A stretch of DNA of 64,000 nt from Treponema sp. UBA1793 (GTDB lineage: Bacteria > Spirochaetota > Spirochaetia > Treponematales > Treponemataceae): the NCBI GenBank assembly GCA_002314445.1, contig DCFX01000081.1:50917-114916 (forward strand), read 5' to 3'. Below, one piece after another: positions 34,673 to 43,342 of the stretch; position 1 is the first letter of the stretch; each line of letters begins with the position of its first letter. Position numbers and translations under genes: made by a program. The notes under the pieces are model-generated. The model saw nothing but the letters and a program-made list of their open reading frames with translations, had not been told where the DNA came from and did not search any database.

Positions 34673-35949
34673 CTCTTATCTCCTTCAGCCATAGACTGTG
34701 CATAGTGGATGTCGGTTCCCGAGCGAAGGCGAACCAGCTCAGCTTCCAGAAATTGTTCCCACTCTTTCGGCCTGAAGACGGGACTTGTAATAAAGATATC
34801 TTTGTCGCCGCGTCCCGACATGTTCACGACGATAACGTCAGTTTTTTTCATTGCAGGCGCAAGTTTCAAAGCCATTGCACCTGCGTGTGCGCTTTCAAGC
34901 GCAAACATGACGCCCTCATTCTGCGCAAATACTTTTACCGCATTAAGCGCTTCATCGTCGGTAACTGCGTTGAATTCAATTCTGCCGGATTCCCCCAGTT
35001 CTGCAAGCTGCGGGCCGATACCTGCGTAATCAAGGCCTGCCGATATGGAACGCGTTGTGGAAACCTGTCCGTCCGTATCAAGCAAAAAGCGGCTCTTGTA
35101 TCCCTGAACGATTCCGTCGACAGCATCCCCGCCCATACGGACTGCGTTATTCCCTCTTCCCGGGCCTATGCCGCCGGCTTCCGCCGCAACAAGCCGCGGT
35201 TCCTTTTTATCAATAAACGGTTCAAAAAAACCAATCGCATTTGAACCGCCGCCGACGCACGCGCACATCGCTGTAATGTGAATACCGCGTTCGGCCGTCT
35301 GCTGTTCAACTTCGCGTCCGACGACAGACTGAAACGTGCGCACCATATCGGGAAAGGGTTCCGGGCCAAGCGCCGAACCTATAAGATAATGAGTGGTTTC
35401 AAAATTTGCCGCCCAGTCGCGCATAGCTTCGTTTATGGCATCCTTAAGGATTCGGGAACCCGTCATTACCGGAATGACTTTTGCACCGTACATTTCCATT
35501 GATGCGACGTTCGGCTGCTGGCGGCGTACATCCACTTCGCCCATATACACCTGGCACTCAAGTCCGAGTCTTGCGCATGCTGCCGCAGTCGCGACGCCGT
35601 GCTGCCCCGCACCTGTTTCACAGATGATGCGCGTTTTTCCCATCCGTTTAGCAACAAGCGCCTGTCCCGCTGCATTGTTAATTTTATGGGCACCGGTATG
35701 CGCAAGACCTTCCATTTTTACGTAAATCTGCGCACCTCCGAGCTGTTCTGATGTACGTTCCGCATACAGAAACGGTGTGGGACGACCTATAAAATCCCTG
35801 CGCAGTTCGTTCAGCTCGTCCAAAAAACTCTGATCCTGCATATCTGCAGTAAACGCGACCTTCAGCTCCTCAAGCGGTCTGCGTAAAATTTCGCCGACAT
35901 ATCTGCCGCCGAACCTTCCGAAAAATCCGTTATCACTTTCTTTCGACAT
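34669..35949 (-). CDS. trpB: Tryptophan synthase beta chain
   Basis: 426 residues, PLP-dependent. It condenses indole with serine. The PLP Lys is in HTGAHKINNA, the indole-tunnel and catalytic Glu region reads ETGAGQHGVATA, and the phosphate loop is GGGSNAIG. The N-terminus carries FGRFGGRYVGEI, typical of TrpB1. An extra tail of about 25 residues extends past the usual end. A GGAG ribosome site precedes the ATG; trpCF ends 41 bases upstream. Confidence 0.96.
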   Translation of the reverse strand: MSKESDNGFFGRFGGRYVGEILRRPLEELKVAFTADMQDQSFLDELNELRRDFIGRPTPFLYAERTSEQLGGAQIYVKMEGLAHTGAHKINNAAGQALVAKRMGKTRIICETGAGQHGVATAAACARLGLECQVYMGEVDVRRQQPNVASMEMYGAKVIPVMTGSRILKDAINEAMRDWAANFETTHYLIGSALGPEPFPDMVRTFQSVVGREVEQQTAERGIHITAMCACVGGGSNAIGFFEPFIDKKEPRLVAAEAGGIGPGRGNNAVRMGGDAVDGIVQGYKSRFLLDTDGQVSTTRSISAGLDYAGIGPQLAELGESGRIEFNAVTDDEALNAVKVFAQNEGVMFALESAHAGAMALKLAPAMKKTDVIVVNMSGRGDKDIFITSPVFRPKEWEQFLEAELVRLRSGTDIHYAQSMAEGDKR

Positions 35950-35990
35950 ATATACTCCTGCACTCCGCCTTTTAAATTATTTCTATATTG

Positions 35991-37514
35991 TTAATAAGCT
36001 GTTTCCGAAAGCAATTGTTTAATTTTTGTATGATCCTTTATGCCGGGAGCTTTTTCAATTCCGCTCGACACGTCAATCAGCTCCGGGTGATACTTTTGTA
36101 CTATTCCGCGGACGTTTTCCCCCGTAATACCGCCGGCAAGCCACAGTTGAGACAATTCCGCAGCCTTCATCACAAGCGTTTCGTCGATTCGTTTTCCGGT
36201 ACCGCCCGACGATTCCGGATCAAAGGCATCGATAAGAACGCGGTGATGGCCTGCTTTCAGAAGTGCTTTCATCTGCATAAATTCTTCTGCCGACCGTACG
36301 CGGACTGCAGGATATCCCGGAGTCTTTCCGTCCGGACTGCACGAATGGTACTGAATACCGTCGAGTATACCTTCCCGGGCAAGCAGACTGGCTTTACGCC
36401 CTTCGTCTGACTCCGGATCTGTTATGACGCCGATAAAAACAGGCATGGCATCTTTTTCAAATGATGCACGTATATTCCTGACAATCTCCGTGTTTACACA
36501 GCGTCTGCTTTCCGCGCAGAAAATAAAACCGAGAAAATCCGCACCGGCCGCAGCAGCCGCGTGTGCATCGTCCTCGTTCGTAATTCCGCAGATTTTAACA
36601 AGCGGACGTTTTCCGGAAGCACGATCAAGATGAGACGCGATTTTTTCCCACAGCAGCGCATCTTTCGTCCCGAAGGTCTGCCCGCCCGCAGCATACACAA
36701 AAGCGTGCACAAGCTTGTCTGCCTGAAGCGGACTGCGCGCTGCAGCCTCTCCAATCAGTATGCCGCGGAAATTCATCGTCCTGGCAAACCGTGCGGCAGC
36801 TTCGGTCGTTATCCCGGATTCCGCAATAACGGGCGGCAGGCGGAGATGTTCTTTCCGTGCAGAACAATATGCCGCCATCCTGCATCTTATTCTGATTGGA
36901 GCAAGTAAATCGACATGGAACGTCGCAAGGTCCCGCGCATTTATACCAAGAACGAGCTGTGTATCACATCCCATGTCGTGCGCAAGGCACATCACACCAT
37001 AGGCCTTTTCACAGTCATCTTCCTCTCGTATTTCCAGAAGTACGGAAAGGCCAAGTGTAAACGCCCTGTTCGCCATAGACTGCAGAACGGAAGGTTCCAG
37101 AATGCGTGCAATAAGAAGCACCGCATCGGCACCGCATGTATATGCAACGTTTACTTCTTCCGCAGTAAGCAGAAAGTCTTTCCGGAGTACCGCCGCCTGC
37201 GTTCCGACAGCACCAGCAACAGCGATAAGATCGTCGAGCGAACCATGAAAATAGGACTGTTCGGTAAGCACAGAAACTGCGGCCGTACCCGCGTGTACAT
37301 ACGCCGCTGCAGCCTCCGCTGCATCAAGTTCTGGTGCAATCATTCCGCGTGACGGCGATGCGCGCTTTATTTCAAGAATAGTACCCGGTACCTGCATAAA
37401 GGAGACAACGGGCCGCTTGCGCGTTTCCGGAATACGACAGCCGAAGGTCACTCCAAGCTTTTCCATGTCGACACGTCGTTTCTCTGTAATTTCGGCAAGA
37501 ATATCACGCTGCAT
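35991..37514 (-). CDS. trpCF: Bifunctional indole-3-glycerol phosphate synthase / phosphoribosylanthranilate isomerase
   Basis: 507 residues from the ATG at 37514, which overlaps the end of trpGD by 11 bases and follows a GAGG-type site; an in-frame TTG eight codons earlier is less likely. TrpC domain: TILEIKRASPSRGMI, AVLRKDFL, LLIARIL, VIAESGI (about 1-295). TrpF domain: VKICGITNEDDAHAAAAAGA, FIGVITDP, LIDAFDPESSGGTG, LAGGITGENV (about 305-507). The fusion order matches that known from enterobacteria. It catalyses two consecutive steps of tryptophan synthesis. Confidence 0.94.
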   Translation of the reverse strand: MQRDILAEITEKRRVDMEKLGVTFGCRIPETRKRPVVSFMQVPGTILEIKRASPSRGMIAPELDAAEAAAAYVHAGTAAVSVLTEQSYFHGSLDDLIAVAGAVGTQAAVLRKDFLLTAEEVNVAYTCGADAVLLIARILEPSVLQSMANRAFTLGLSVLLEIREEDDCEKAYGVMCLAHDMGCDTQLVLGINARDLATFHVDLLAPIRIRCRMAAYCSARKEHLRLPPVIAESGITTEAAARFARTMNFRGILIGEAAARSPLQADKLVHAFVYAAGGQTFGTKDALLWEKIASHLDRASGKRPLVKICGITNEDDAHAAAAAGADFLGFIFCAESRRCVNTEIVRNIRASFEKDAMPVFIGVITDPESDEGRKASLLAREGILDGIQYHSCSPDGKTPGYPAVRVRSAEEFMQMKALLKAGHHRVLIDAFDPESSGGTGKRIDETLVMKAAELSQLWLAGGITGENVRGIVQKYHPELIDVSSGIEKAPGIKDHTKIKQLLSETAY

Positions 37515-39102
37515 TCGAGACCTCTCGAATGTTTTCAAGTTCCCGTTTCACAGCGCCGGTCGAAAATGCGTCTATGATTTTTCTGTAGCCGTCTTTTATG
37601 GAAGCGGCCTTCCCGCCGATATACAGTGCCGCCCCGCCGTTAAGCGCGACTGCCTCTTTCAGCGTCCGGCGGCCTTTCCCTTCGAGCAGTTCGTGAGCCA
37701 GCTGTGCGTTTTCCGCACCCGTTCCGCCTGCAAGTTCGTCGACGCTGCATCCTTTTATGCCGTATTCGGCAGGATCAATCGTATACGTCTTTTCCTTTCC
37801 GTCCTCGCCAATCTCGTACACCGTCGTCTTTACACACGGTGATATTTCATCGAACCCGTCGTCGCTGACGACAACCATAACGCGTTTTGAGCCGAGCAGC
37901 TTTGACGCATGGGCAACAGGCGCAAGCAGTGCCTTATCGTACACTCCGAGCATCTGATATTTCGCGTCGGCAGGATTTGAAAGCGGCCCTATCAGATTCA
38001 TGATTGTCTTAATGCCGAGCGCCTTGCGTACAGGGCCTGCGAATCTCATTGCGCTGTGATACACAGGCGCGAATAAAAATCCGAAATGCGTTTTTTTGAT
38101 AATGTCGGCCGATTTTGCAGGGGTATTGTCTATCTTGATGCCGAGCGCTTCATAAAAATCAGCGGCACCGCTTTTGCTTGAAACTGCGCGGTTACCGTGT
38201 TTTGCAACAGGCAGACCGCATGCTGCCGCGGCGATTGCCGACATGGAACTGATGTTAAAACTGCCTTTGCTGTCACCCCCCGTTCCCACAATATCCGTAA
38301 GTTCCGTCGTATCAAGCGGCATCGGCGTCTTTTTCCTGCAGAGTACAGCCGCACATCCTGCAATTTCAGACGCGGCAGGTTTCTTTGCTGAAAGGGCAGT
38401 CAGAATCGCGGCAGTCTGACGTTCATCCATACATCCGTCGGTAAGGTCTTCCATAAACATTTCCGCCGTTTTCTGGTCAAGGTCTCTGCCGTCACACAGC
38501 TGATTAAGCACTTTCGTTACGGGGAATGATTCACGGCGGTAATTGAGGAACGCCGTAAAAAACTGCCTTCCGCTGTCCGACGCAATCGATTCAGGGTGAA
38601 ACTGCACGCCTTCAACGGGCAGCGTCTTGTGGCGGATTCCCATAATATCTCCGTCCGCTGCACGTGCAGTCACTTCAAACTCAGGCGGCAGCGTCGATTC
38701 ATCAATTACAAGACTGTGATACCGCGTAAACGTTGATTTTTTTCCAATAAGGCGGAACAACCCTTTCCCGTCAAGTTCAATTTCTTCCGCAATACCGTGC
38801 TTGATAAACTTCGCCTGCACAATCTTTGCGCCGAATGCATAACCTATAGCCTGGTGGCCGAGGCATATACCGAGCACGGGAACTTTGCCGGCAAAATAGG
38901 TAATTGCTGCAACTGAAATACCTGCATCCTCAGGACGACCGGGGCCGGGAGAAACTATAACGCGTGAGGGTTTTAGTTTTGCAAGCTCTTCAACACTTGC
39001 CTCCCTGCTGCGGACAACGCGTATTTCTTCCGCCGTAAGTTTTGCAAGAGACTGATACACGTTATACGTAAACGAATCATAATTATCGATTAAAAGAATC
39101 AT
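37504..39102 (-). CDS. trpGD: Bifunctional anthranilate synthase glutaminase / anthranilate phosphoribosyltransferase
   Basis: 532 residues from the ATG at 39102 (AGGGGG five bases upstream). TrpG domain (1-190): ILLIDNYDSFTYN, the nucleophile Cys in GICLGHQAIGYAFG, and His/Glu in GVQFHPESI. TrpD domain (about 200-532): DIVGTGGDSKGSFNIS for PRPP binding, AKHGNRAVSSKSG, LIGPLSNPA. It supplies ammonia to TrpE and attaches anthranilate to PRPP. The fusion is known from enterobacteria. It has its own promoter with a palindromic operator. Confidence 0.95.
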   Translation of the reverse strand: MILLIDNYDSFTYNVYQSLAKLTAEEIRVVRSREASVEELAKLKPSRVIVSPGPGRPEDAGISVAAITYFAGKVPVLGICLGHQAIGYAFGAKIVQAKFIKHGIAEEIELDGKGLFRLIGKKSTFTRYHSLVIDESTLPPEFEVTARAADGDIMGIRHKTLPVEGVQFHPESIASDSGRQFFTAFLNYRRESFPVTKVLNQLCDGRDLDQKTAEMFMEDLTDGCMDERQTAAILTALSAKKPAASEIAGCAAVLCRKKTPMPLDTTELTDIVGTGGDSKGSFNISSMSAIAAAACGLPVAKHGNRAVSSKSGAADFYEALGIKIDNTPAKSADIIKKTHFGFLFAPVYHSAMRFAGPVRKALGIKTIMNLIGPLSNPADAKYQMLGVYDKALLAPVAHASKLLGSKRVMVVVSDDGFDEISPCVKTTVYEIGEDGKEKTYTIDPAEYGIKGCSVDELAGGTGAENAQLAHELLEGKGRRTLKEAVALNGGAALYIGGKAASIKDGYRKIIDAFSTGAVKRELENIREVSNAA

Positions 39103-39123
39103 AGCATCCCCCTGAAAATACAC

Positions 39124-39188
39124 GTTACTGCATATAGTAACACATAGATAATACTATATGCAGTAACAATGATTCTGTCAAGAGAAAC
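39124..39188 (-). promoter_or_regulatory. trpGD promoter with 16-bp palindromic operator
   Basis: On the minus strand, TTGACA (39176-39181), 17 bases and TATAGT (39153-39158) form a near-consensus promoter. Perfect 16-bp arms, 39124-39139 and 39152-39167 (GTTACTGCATATAGTA and its complement, 12 bases apart), cover the -10 and the start of transcription. A 24-base block (39165-39188) is identical to 41607-41630 before trpE. The layout is that of a repressor-controlled trp promoter; the regulator is not identified. Confidence 0.75.
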
Positions 39189-39231
39189 AAGGAAATAATA
39201 CTAAACTTTATGAAGTGAACTCAACAGATTA

Positions 39232-39639
39232 TCATGTTTTTGAACTGCTGTCGGAACCGTATTCAGGGCCGGACCGGGAAGCGGCAACTTTTCCTTCCTG
39301 CGCCTCAAGCGCAGCATGAACCATCACCCGGATATATGAAACCGTATCGTCATTCAACCGTAAAAGATCGCCGATTACATCTTTCACCGACTGGTATTTG
39401 AGCTCGTTAAGTAATGAAGCACTTCTCTTTGTTTCGCTGCCCGTTACAAGAAATTCGACAGATACCTTGAGTGCCTGTGCAATGCGTACAGCAACATCAG
39501 CCGGCGGCATTGTCTGACGGGAACTCAAATAACAATCAAGTGTCGGTTTCGGAATGGATGTAAGAGCGGAAAGCTCCTTAACTGTCATTCCCTGAAAAGT
39601 AAGCTCATCTTTAAGATTTTGTCTGAAGGTACTGCCCAT
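39232..39639 (-). CDS. XRE family helix-turn-helix regulator
   Basis: 135 residues. An N-terminal HTH_3 domain (about 8-62: LTFQGMTVKELSALTSIPKPTLDCYLSSRQ) is followed by a helical tail containing LNDDTVSYIRVMVHAALE. It sits inside the trp cluster, just upstream of the trpGD promoter, so it is a candidate regulator of the two trp operators, although nothing in the sequence proves this. A possible -10 (TATCAT, 39646-39651) lies six bases before the ATG with no Shine-Dalgarno, so it may be leaderless. Confidence 0.88.
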   Translation of the reverse strand: MGSTFRQNLKDELTFQGMTVKELSALTSIPKPTLDCYLSSRQTMPPADVAVRIAQALKVSVEFLVTGSETKRSASLLNELKYQSVKDVIGDLLRLNDDTVSYIRVMVHAALEAQEGKVAASRSGPEYGSDSSSKT

Positions 39640-39674
39640 ATTTTCAATGATACTTAGATTTCATTATTTTCTGA

Positions 39675-39703
39675 TTGACAATACCAATATATCATTATAT
39701 ATT
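39675..39703 (+). promoter_or_regulatory. Near-consensus plus-strand promoter
   Basis: TTGACA (39675-39680), 17 bases, TATATT (39698-39703). It points toward the small winged-helix gene at 39857, leaving a leader of about 145 bases. That leader contains a 9-bp hairpin, 39811-39819 with 39823-39831 (GACAGGCGG arms, three-base loop), which could be a regulatory or attenuator stem. Nothing else is visible in the 217-base gap between the two HTH genes. Confidence 0.55.
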
Positions 39704-39856
39704 TATGTAAATACTGATATGTTATTACAATAATGTTTAAACTAGTGATAAGGCATCATTTTCTGTTATGCTGATAAAGCACGGCCGGATACAGTATTTT
39801 TCCTCATCCAGACAGGCGGTCTCCGCCTGTCCAGTATTATAGGCCTTTTATTTATT

Positions 39857-40111
39857 ATGTATCAGGATACAGAATTTATCATACTTATTAAACTGAAAAA
39901 ACTTCTCTCGCAGAATCCCAAGGCAAAACAACGGGAAATTGCAAGGATATGTGCGTTCTCGCTGGGCAGTACAAACAGCGTTCTCCGCAGCTTTGAAAAA
40001 CGCGGGTGGATTATAATAAACCGGATCACCTCAAGACGTACGACCTATAAGATGACCGATAAGGGCATAGAGGCAATTAACAGGTACATAACTGCACTTG
40101 TTTTAAGTTAA
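39857..40111 (+). CDS. Small winged-helix DNA-binding protein
   Basis: 84 residues. The text QREIARICAFSLGSTNSVLRSFEKRGWIIINRITSRRTTYKMTDKG split as helix-turn-helix plus wing resembles MarR-like or phage-type winged helices, here without the usual dimerisation helices. It lies on the opposite strand between trpE and the XRE gene, so it interrupts the trp cluster. Target and function are unknown. No convincing Shine-Dalgarno is visible. Confidence 0.7.
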   Translation: MYQDTEFIILIKLKKLLSQNPKAKQREIARICAFSLGSTNSVLRSFEKRGWIIINRITSRRTTYKMTDKGIEAINRYITALVLS

Positions 40112-40142
40112 ACCGTAAAGAGTTCAAATTCAGGAAACTCTT

Positions 40143-41543
40143 TCACTTTATTCCTTCTATGACTGTCCGCATCGCTGCCAGTTTTTCGCACGTTTCCTCA
40201 AATTCACGTTCCGGTTCCGAGGCGTTTACAATCCCCCCTCCGGCCTGCAGATTCCATACGCCGTCCTTTTTGACGGCACAGCGGATTGCGATGCAGAAAT
40301 CAAGCGCGTTATTCGAGGTAATGTACCCAACACCGCCTGCGTAAAAATTGCGCCTGTCTGTTTCGAGTGCAGACAGAATTTCTATCGCACTGATTTTTGG
40401 TGCACCACTGACCGTACCGGCTGGAAATGCCGAACGAAGCACTTTGACAGCCTGTCCGCCGTCAGGAATTTTTCCTGTCACTTCCGACACAAGATGGATA
40501 ACGTGGCTGTACAATTCCGTTGTCATAAACCGGGTCACTTCTACGGAACCCGCACTACACACGCGGCCCAAATCGTTGCGTGCAAGGTCAACCAGCATAA
40601 GATGTTCCGCCCGCTCTTTCGGATCTTTCACCAGTTCTTCCCGCAGTTTTTCATCTTCGGCGCTGTTTTTGCCGCGTGGTCTCGTCCCCGCTATCGGATG
40701 TATCATCGCTTCTCCGTTCCTCACACGCACAAGACTTTCAGGTGATGCACCGGTAAACTGGAAATCGCCGAAATCAAGGTAAAACAGATACGGCGACGGG
40801 TTTACCGAGCGCAGCCGTCTGTAAATTTCAAGCGCAGGAACTTCGCTCTTTATCCGGAGTCTGCGGGAAGGAACTGCCTGGATAATATCACCTGCGACTA
40901 TGTGCTTTTTAAGTTCAATAACCTTTTCAACATATTCGTCGTGGGACTGCTGAATATCGGTAATCACTTCAAAGGGGAAATCAGTTTCGGGCTCCGCCAT
41001 ATACGAAAAATCAAGATCACCAAGCCGTTTTTTTATAGTGTCTACTGCGGCTTTTAAATCTATCTCATGTTCTTTGTAATTCTGTGCACACACGCAAATC
41101 TTTTCCGAAAAATGGTCAAATACGATAAATGTATGGCCGACGATAAACGCCGATTCGGGGATTCCAAGCGTATCGTTCTGTTTCTGCAGATGAATCGTAT
41201 CGCAGCGGGCGCAGAATTCGTAGCTTAAATAGCCGATTCCTGCCGCGGGCAGCGGAAAATCAAGCCCATTTCCCGGATCCACCGGATTCTCTGCCGCAAT
41301 TTCCTGAAGGACATCAAGGATATCTCCCCTCTGCATGAGATAGACAGGCCGCCGTTCTCCATCTACGACAATTGCAACTCCGTCGTCATCCTGAATAACA
41401 CGGAATGCTTCATCGAGCATAAGAATCGAGTATCTATCCTTACCGCCCGTAAACGACGCAGACTCAAGCACCGCCTTTGCACCAAATTTTTTTGCAAGGG
41501 AAAAAGGTGTGTAACGTTCTCCCGGAAGTATCTCTATAAGCAT
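40143..41543 (-). CDS. trpE: Anthranilate synthase component I
   Basis: 466 residues. It makes anthranilate from chorismate with ammonia from TrpG. The N-terminal part carries VLESASFTGGKDRYS, comparable to the LLES tryptophan-feedback site. The chorismate domain shows IIQAVPSRR, PYLFYLDFGDFQFTGASPE, IAGTRPRG, LVDLARNDLGRVC and AFPAGTVSGAPK. It is first in the pathway but separated from trpGD by two HTH genes; its promoter shares a 24-base block with that of trpGD. The ribosome site is AGGAG. Confidence 0.95.
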   Translation of the reverse strand: MLIEILPGERYTPFSLAKKFGAKAVLESASFTGGKDRYSILMLDEAFRVIQDDDGVAIVVDGERRPVYLMQRGDILDVLQEIAAENPVDPGNGLDFPLPAAGIGYLSYEFCARCDTIHLQKQNDTLGIPESAFIVGHTFIVFDHFSEKICVCAQNYKEHEIDLKAAVDTIKKRLGDLDFSYMAEPETDFPFEVITDIQQSHDEYVEKVIELKKHIVAGDIIQAVPSRRLRIKSEVPALEIYRRLRSVNPSPYLFYLDFGDFQFTGASPESLVRVRNGEAMIHPIAGTRPRGKNSAEDEKLREELVKDPKERAEHLMLVDLARNDLGRVCSAGSVEVTRFMTTELYSHVIHLVSEVTGKIPDGGQAVKVLRSAFPAGTVSGAPKISAIEILSALETDRRNFYAGGVGYITSNNALDFCIAIRCAVKKDGVWNLQAGGGIVNASEPEREFEETCEKLAAMRTVIEGIK

Positions 41544-41563
41544 ATGCGCTCCTGACTGACTTT

Positions 41564-41630
41564 ATATGTTACTATAAAAAGTAACATATGTATTACTGTA
41601 CACAGCAACAATGATTCTGTCAAGAGAAAC
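41564..41630 (-). promoter_or_regulatory. trpE promoter with palindromic operator
   Basis: On the minus strand, TTGACA (41618-41623), 17 bases and TACAGT (41595-41600) are followed by an inverted repeat ATATGTTACT/AGTAACATAT (41564-41573 and 41580-41589, six-base loop), just before the trpE start. Bases 41607-41630 are identical to the trpGD promoter. Both palindromes contain GTTACT/AGTAAC, a candidate shared operator half-site. Confidence 0.7.
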
Positions 41631-41647
41631 GTTCATAGCAGCCGTTA

Positions 41648-42118
41648 TCAGGTATCGCCGCCCTGTTTGCATTTCCCGTTAATTTGCTTCAATTCCCTGA
41701 ATTGCAGTGTGATTGTTACAATCCAGACAATGGCATAGCCTGCCGAGAAAATACCTATATACAGCAACACATTCCCCACTGTATGATTCATCCACCAGCA
41801 TACCCATGCAGCAGGAATGTACCCTGCGCACAAAAGCAGAAAGTGAACGAATGTCTGCAGGGCAAGGCTCCACTGATCCTGACTCCAGACGATACCGGCA
41901 CATCCGAAAATAAAACCCATCAGAGAGCCCATGCCGAGTTGTATACCAACAGCCTGCAGTTCGTTCGCGCACTGCTGCATAAAGGCTGGTACGACAGGAT
42001 AAAATTTTCCATCACCGACACAAACGGATATGATAAAGGGAATCGCATACGTAATAGCTATTCCGATCGGCACACCCAGGAGACCGCGTTTCACTATTTC
42101 ACCAATAATTTTTTTCAT
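41648..42118 (-). CDS. DUF3021 membrane protein
   Basis: 156 residues with four predicted membrane segments (about 12-35, 55-78, 86-108, 115-140). DUF3021 proteins are typically encoded next to a LytTR regulator and are thought to modulate it. Here its ATG overlaps the LytTR gene stop codon by four bases, so they form a translationally coupled pair. The ligand or signal is unknown. Confidence 0.85.
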   Translation of the reverse strand: MKKIIGEIVKRGLLGVPIGIAITYAIPFIISVCVGDGKFYPVVPAFMQQCANELQAVGIQLGMGSLMGFIFGCAGIVWSQDQWSLALQTFVHFLLLCAGYIPAAWVCWWMNHTVGNVLLYIGIFSAGYAIVWIVTITLQFRELKQINGKCKQGGDT

Positions 42119-42573
42119 ATGCCCAGACGCTCCTTGATTTTAGGAACATACCGGCGGGAAACAAATGCACGTTTCCTGTTCCGGAAATTGACACATATTG
42201 TCCCGGATAAGCTCATGTCAAAATTATGTACAAAATCAAAATTGATAATATCAGTATTCGATATACGGATATATTTTGAAAATGCCGCATTGGACATCAT
42301 TTCCTCAATTTCATAGAGCCTGTATTTCAATTCGTATCTGTCGGTCCCGGTTTCGGCAAACACTTTTTTGCAGCTGCTGTAAATCCACATTACATCTGCA
42401 GGCTTGAGAAGTGTAACAAAGTCCCCTTTCCATGCCGACAACATAAAAAGAGAGGGATTCCCCGCTGCGGAAATCTGTCTTGCAGCCTCGCTTATTTCAT
42501 CAGTAACGGAGGCAGTATATATTTCCGCAAACGGCTCCGTATATTTTTCATCAATTATTATTGATACCTTCAT
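42115..42573 (-). CDS. LytTR family DNA-binding regulator
   Basis: 152 residues. The C-terminal LytTR beta-type DNA-binding domain occupies about residues 50-150 (DVMWIYSSCKKVFAETGTDRYELKYRL, FSKYIRISNTDIINFDFVHNF, RAFVSRRYVPKIKERLGI). No receiver domain is present, as usual for LytTR-DUF3021 pairs. It probably controls its own operon and perhaps the small membrane protein gene upstream. Confidence 0.9.
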   Translation of the reverse strand: MKVSIIIDEKYTEPFAEIYTASVTDEISEAARQISAAGNPSLFMLSAWKGDFVTLLKPADVMWIYSSCKKVFAETGTDRYELKYRLYEIEEMMSNAAFSKYIRISNTDIINFDFVHNFDMSLSGTICVNFRNRKRAFVSRRYVPKIKERLGI

Positions 42574-42607
42574 CTCCGTTTCAGTATACTCCGGCTGTCA
42601 GCATACG

Positions 42608-43198
42608 TCAAAAATACGTACGATATCCAACAGCGAACGCCCCATAGCCGGACGAAAGAACATCTGCATAATTTCCGCTGTCGTACCCAACAGGGAAAAA
42701 TCCGCCGCCACCGTATTCAATGAAGAATGACTGCCTCTCCATAAACTGCAGCTCAAATCCGCCACCTCCGCCGATATCGGCCAGAAACGGGCTGTGGAAG
42801 AAATTCTTACCATCAGCGCCCACAAATCCGAATTCGGCATTCACGACCCCGTACGGAATGATAACAAACAATACCCTGCCATCGCTTTTTACGATATACC
42901 GTCCCCCAACCCGGAACTTGTTACCGATGCTCATTTCTCCAAAAGAAGTTCCGGAATCCGTCCGTCCGCCGTATCCGTTTAACGTGATATAATCACTCAT
43001 AACCATATTTCCGGTATAGACGGGGAATCCGACTTCCATAGAACCTCCAGAGCGGATTCTGTCCATACGCCATAATCCCGAAACTGAAATGCCGCTTTTA
43101 AAATCCGTGCCGGCGGTTTTATTTTCCTGCGCGGAAACAGCGGTACATCCTATTACAACAGCAAATGCAAGAGCCGCAAGTATTTTCCCTGTCTTCAT
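42608..43198 (-). CDS. Small exported protein, probable outer-membrane beta-barrel
   Basis: 196 residues from the ATG at 43198 (GGGAGG five bases before). The signal peptide reads MKTGKILAALAFAVVIGCTAVSAQ. The mature part has glycine- and aromatic-rich alternating strands (GNKFRVGGRYIV, FVIIPYGVVNAEFGFVG, GGGGFELQF, FAVGYRTYF) and ends in Phe. It resembles small eight-strand barrel proteins of spirochaetes. It is 34 bases upstream of the LytTR gene and may be in its regulon. Confidence 0.68.
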   Translation of the reverse strand: MKTGKILAALAFAVVIGCTAVSAQENKTAGTDFKSGISVSGLWRMDRIRSGGSMEVGFPVYTGNMVMSDYITLNGYGGRTDSGTSFGEMSIGNKFRVGGRYIVKSDGRVLFVIIPYGVVNAEFGFVGADGKNFFHSPFLADIGGGGGFELQFMERQSFFIEYGGGGFFPVGYDSGNYADVLSSGYGAFAVGYRTYF

Positions 43199-43205
43199 AC
43201 ATACC

Positions 43206-43299
43206 TCCCTGATTTTATGCATCAAATCTGCAACTGGAACTATATACGGTTGCAGTATCAGTTTCAGTACTTTTATGACAGACGGTATAAAATCAGGGA
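43206..43299. promoter_or_regulatory. Nested inverted repeats in the divergent spacer before the GNAT gene
   Basis: 13-bp arms TCCCTGATTTTAT (43206-43218) and its complement (43287-43299) bracket a second pair, CTGCAAC (43228-43234) and GTTGCAG (43249-43255). The outer left arm overlaps the ribosome site of the small barrel gene. They may be regulator half-sites or a leader structure; nothing in the sequence decides. Confidence 0.4.
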
Positions 43300-43342
43300 T
43301 AAACGGTATGTTTTAAAATTTTTTTTTGATATACTTGATTCT

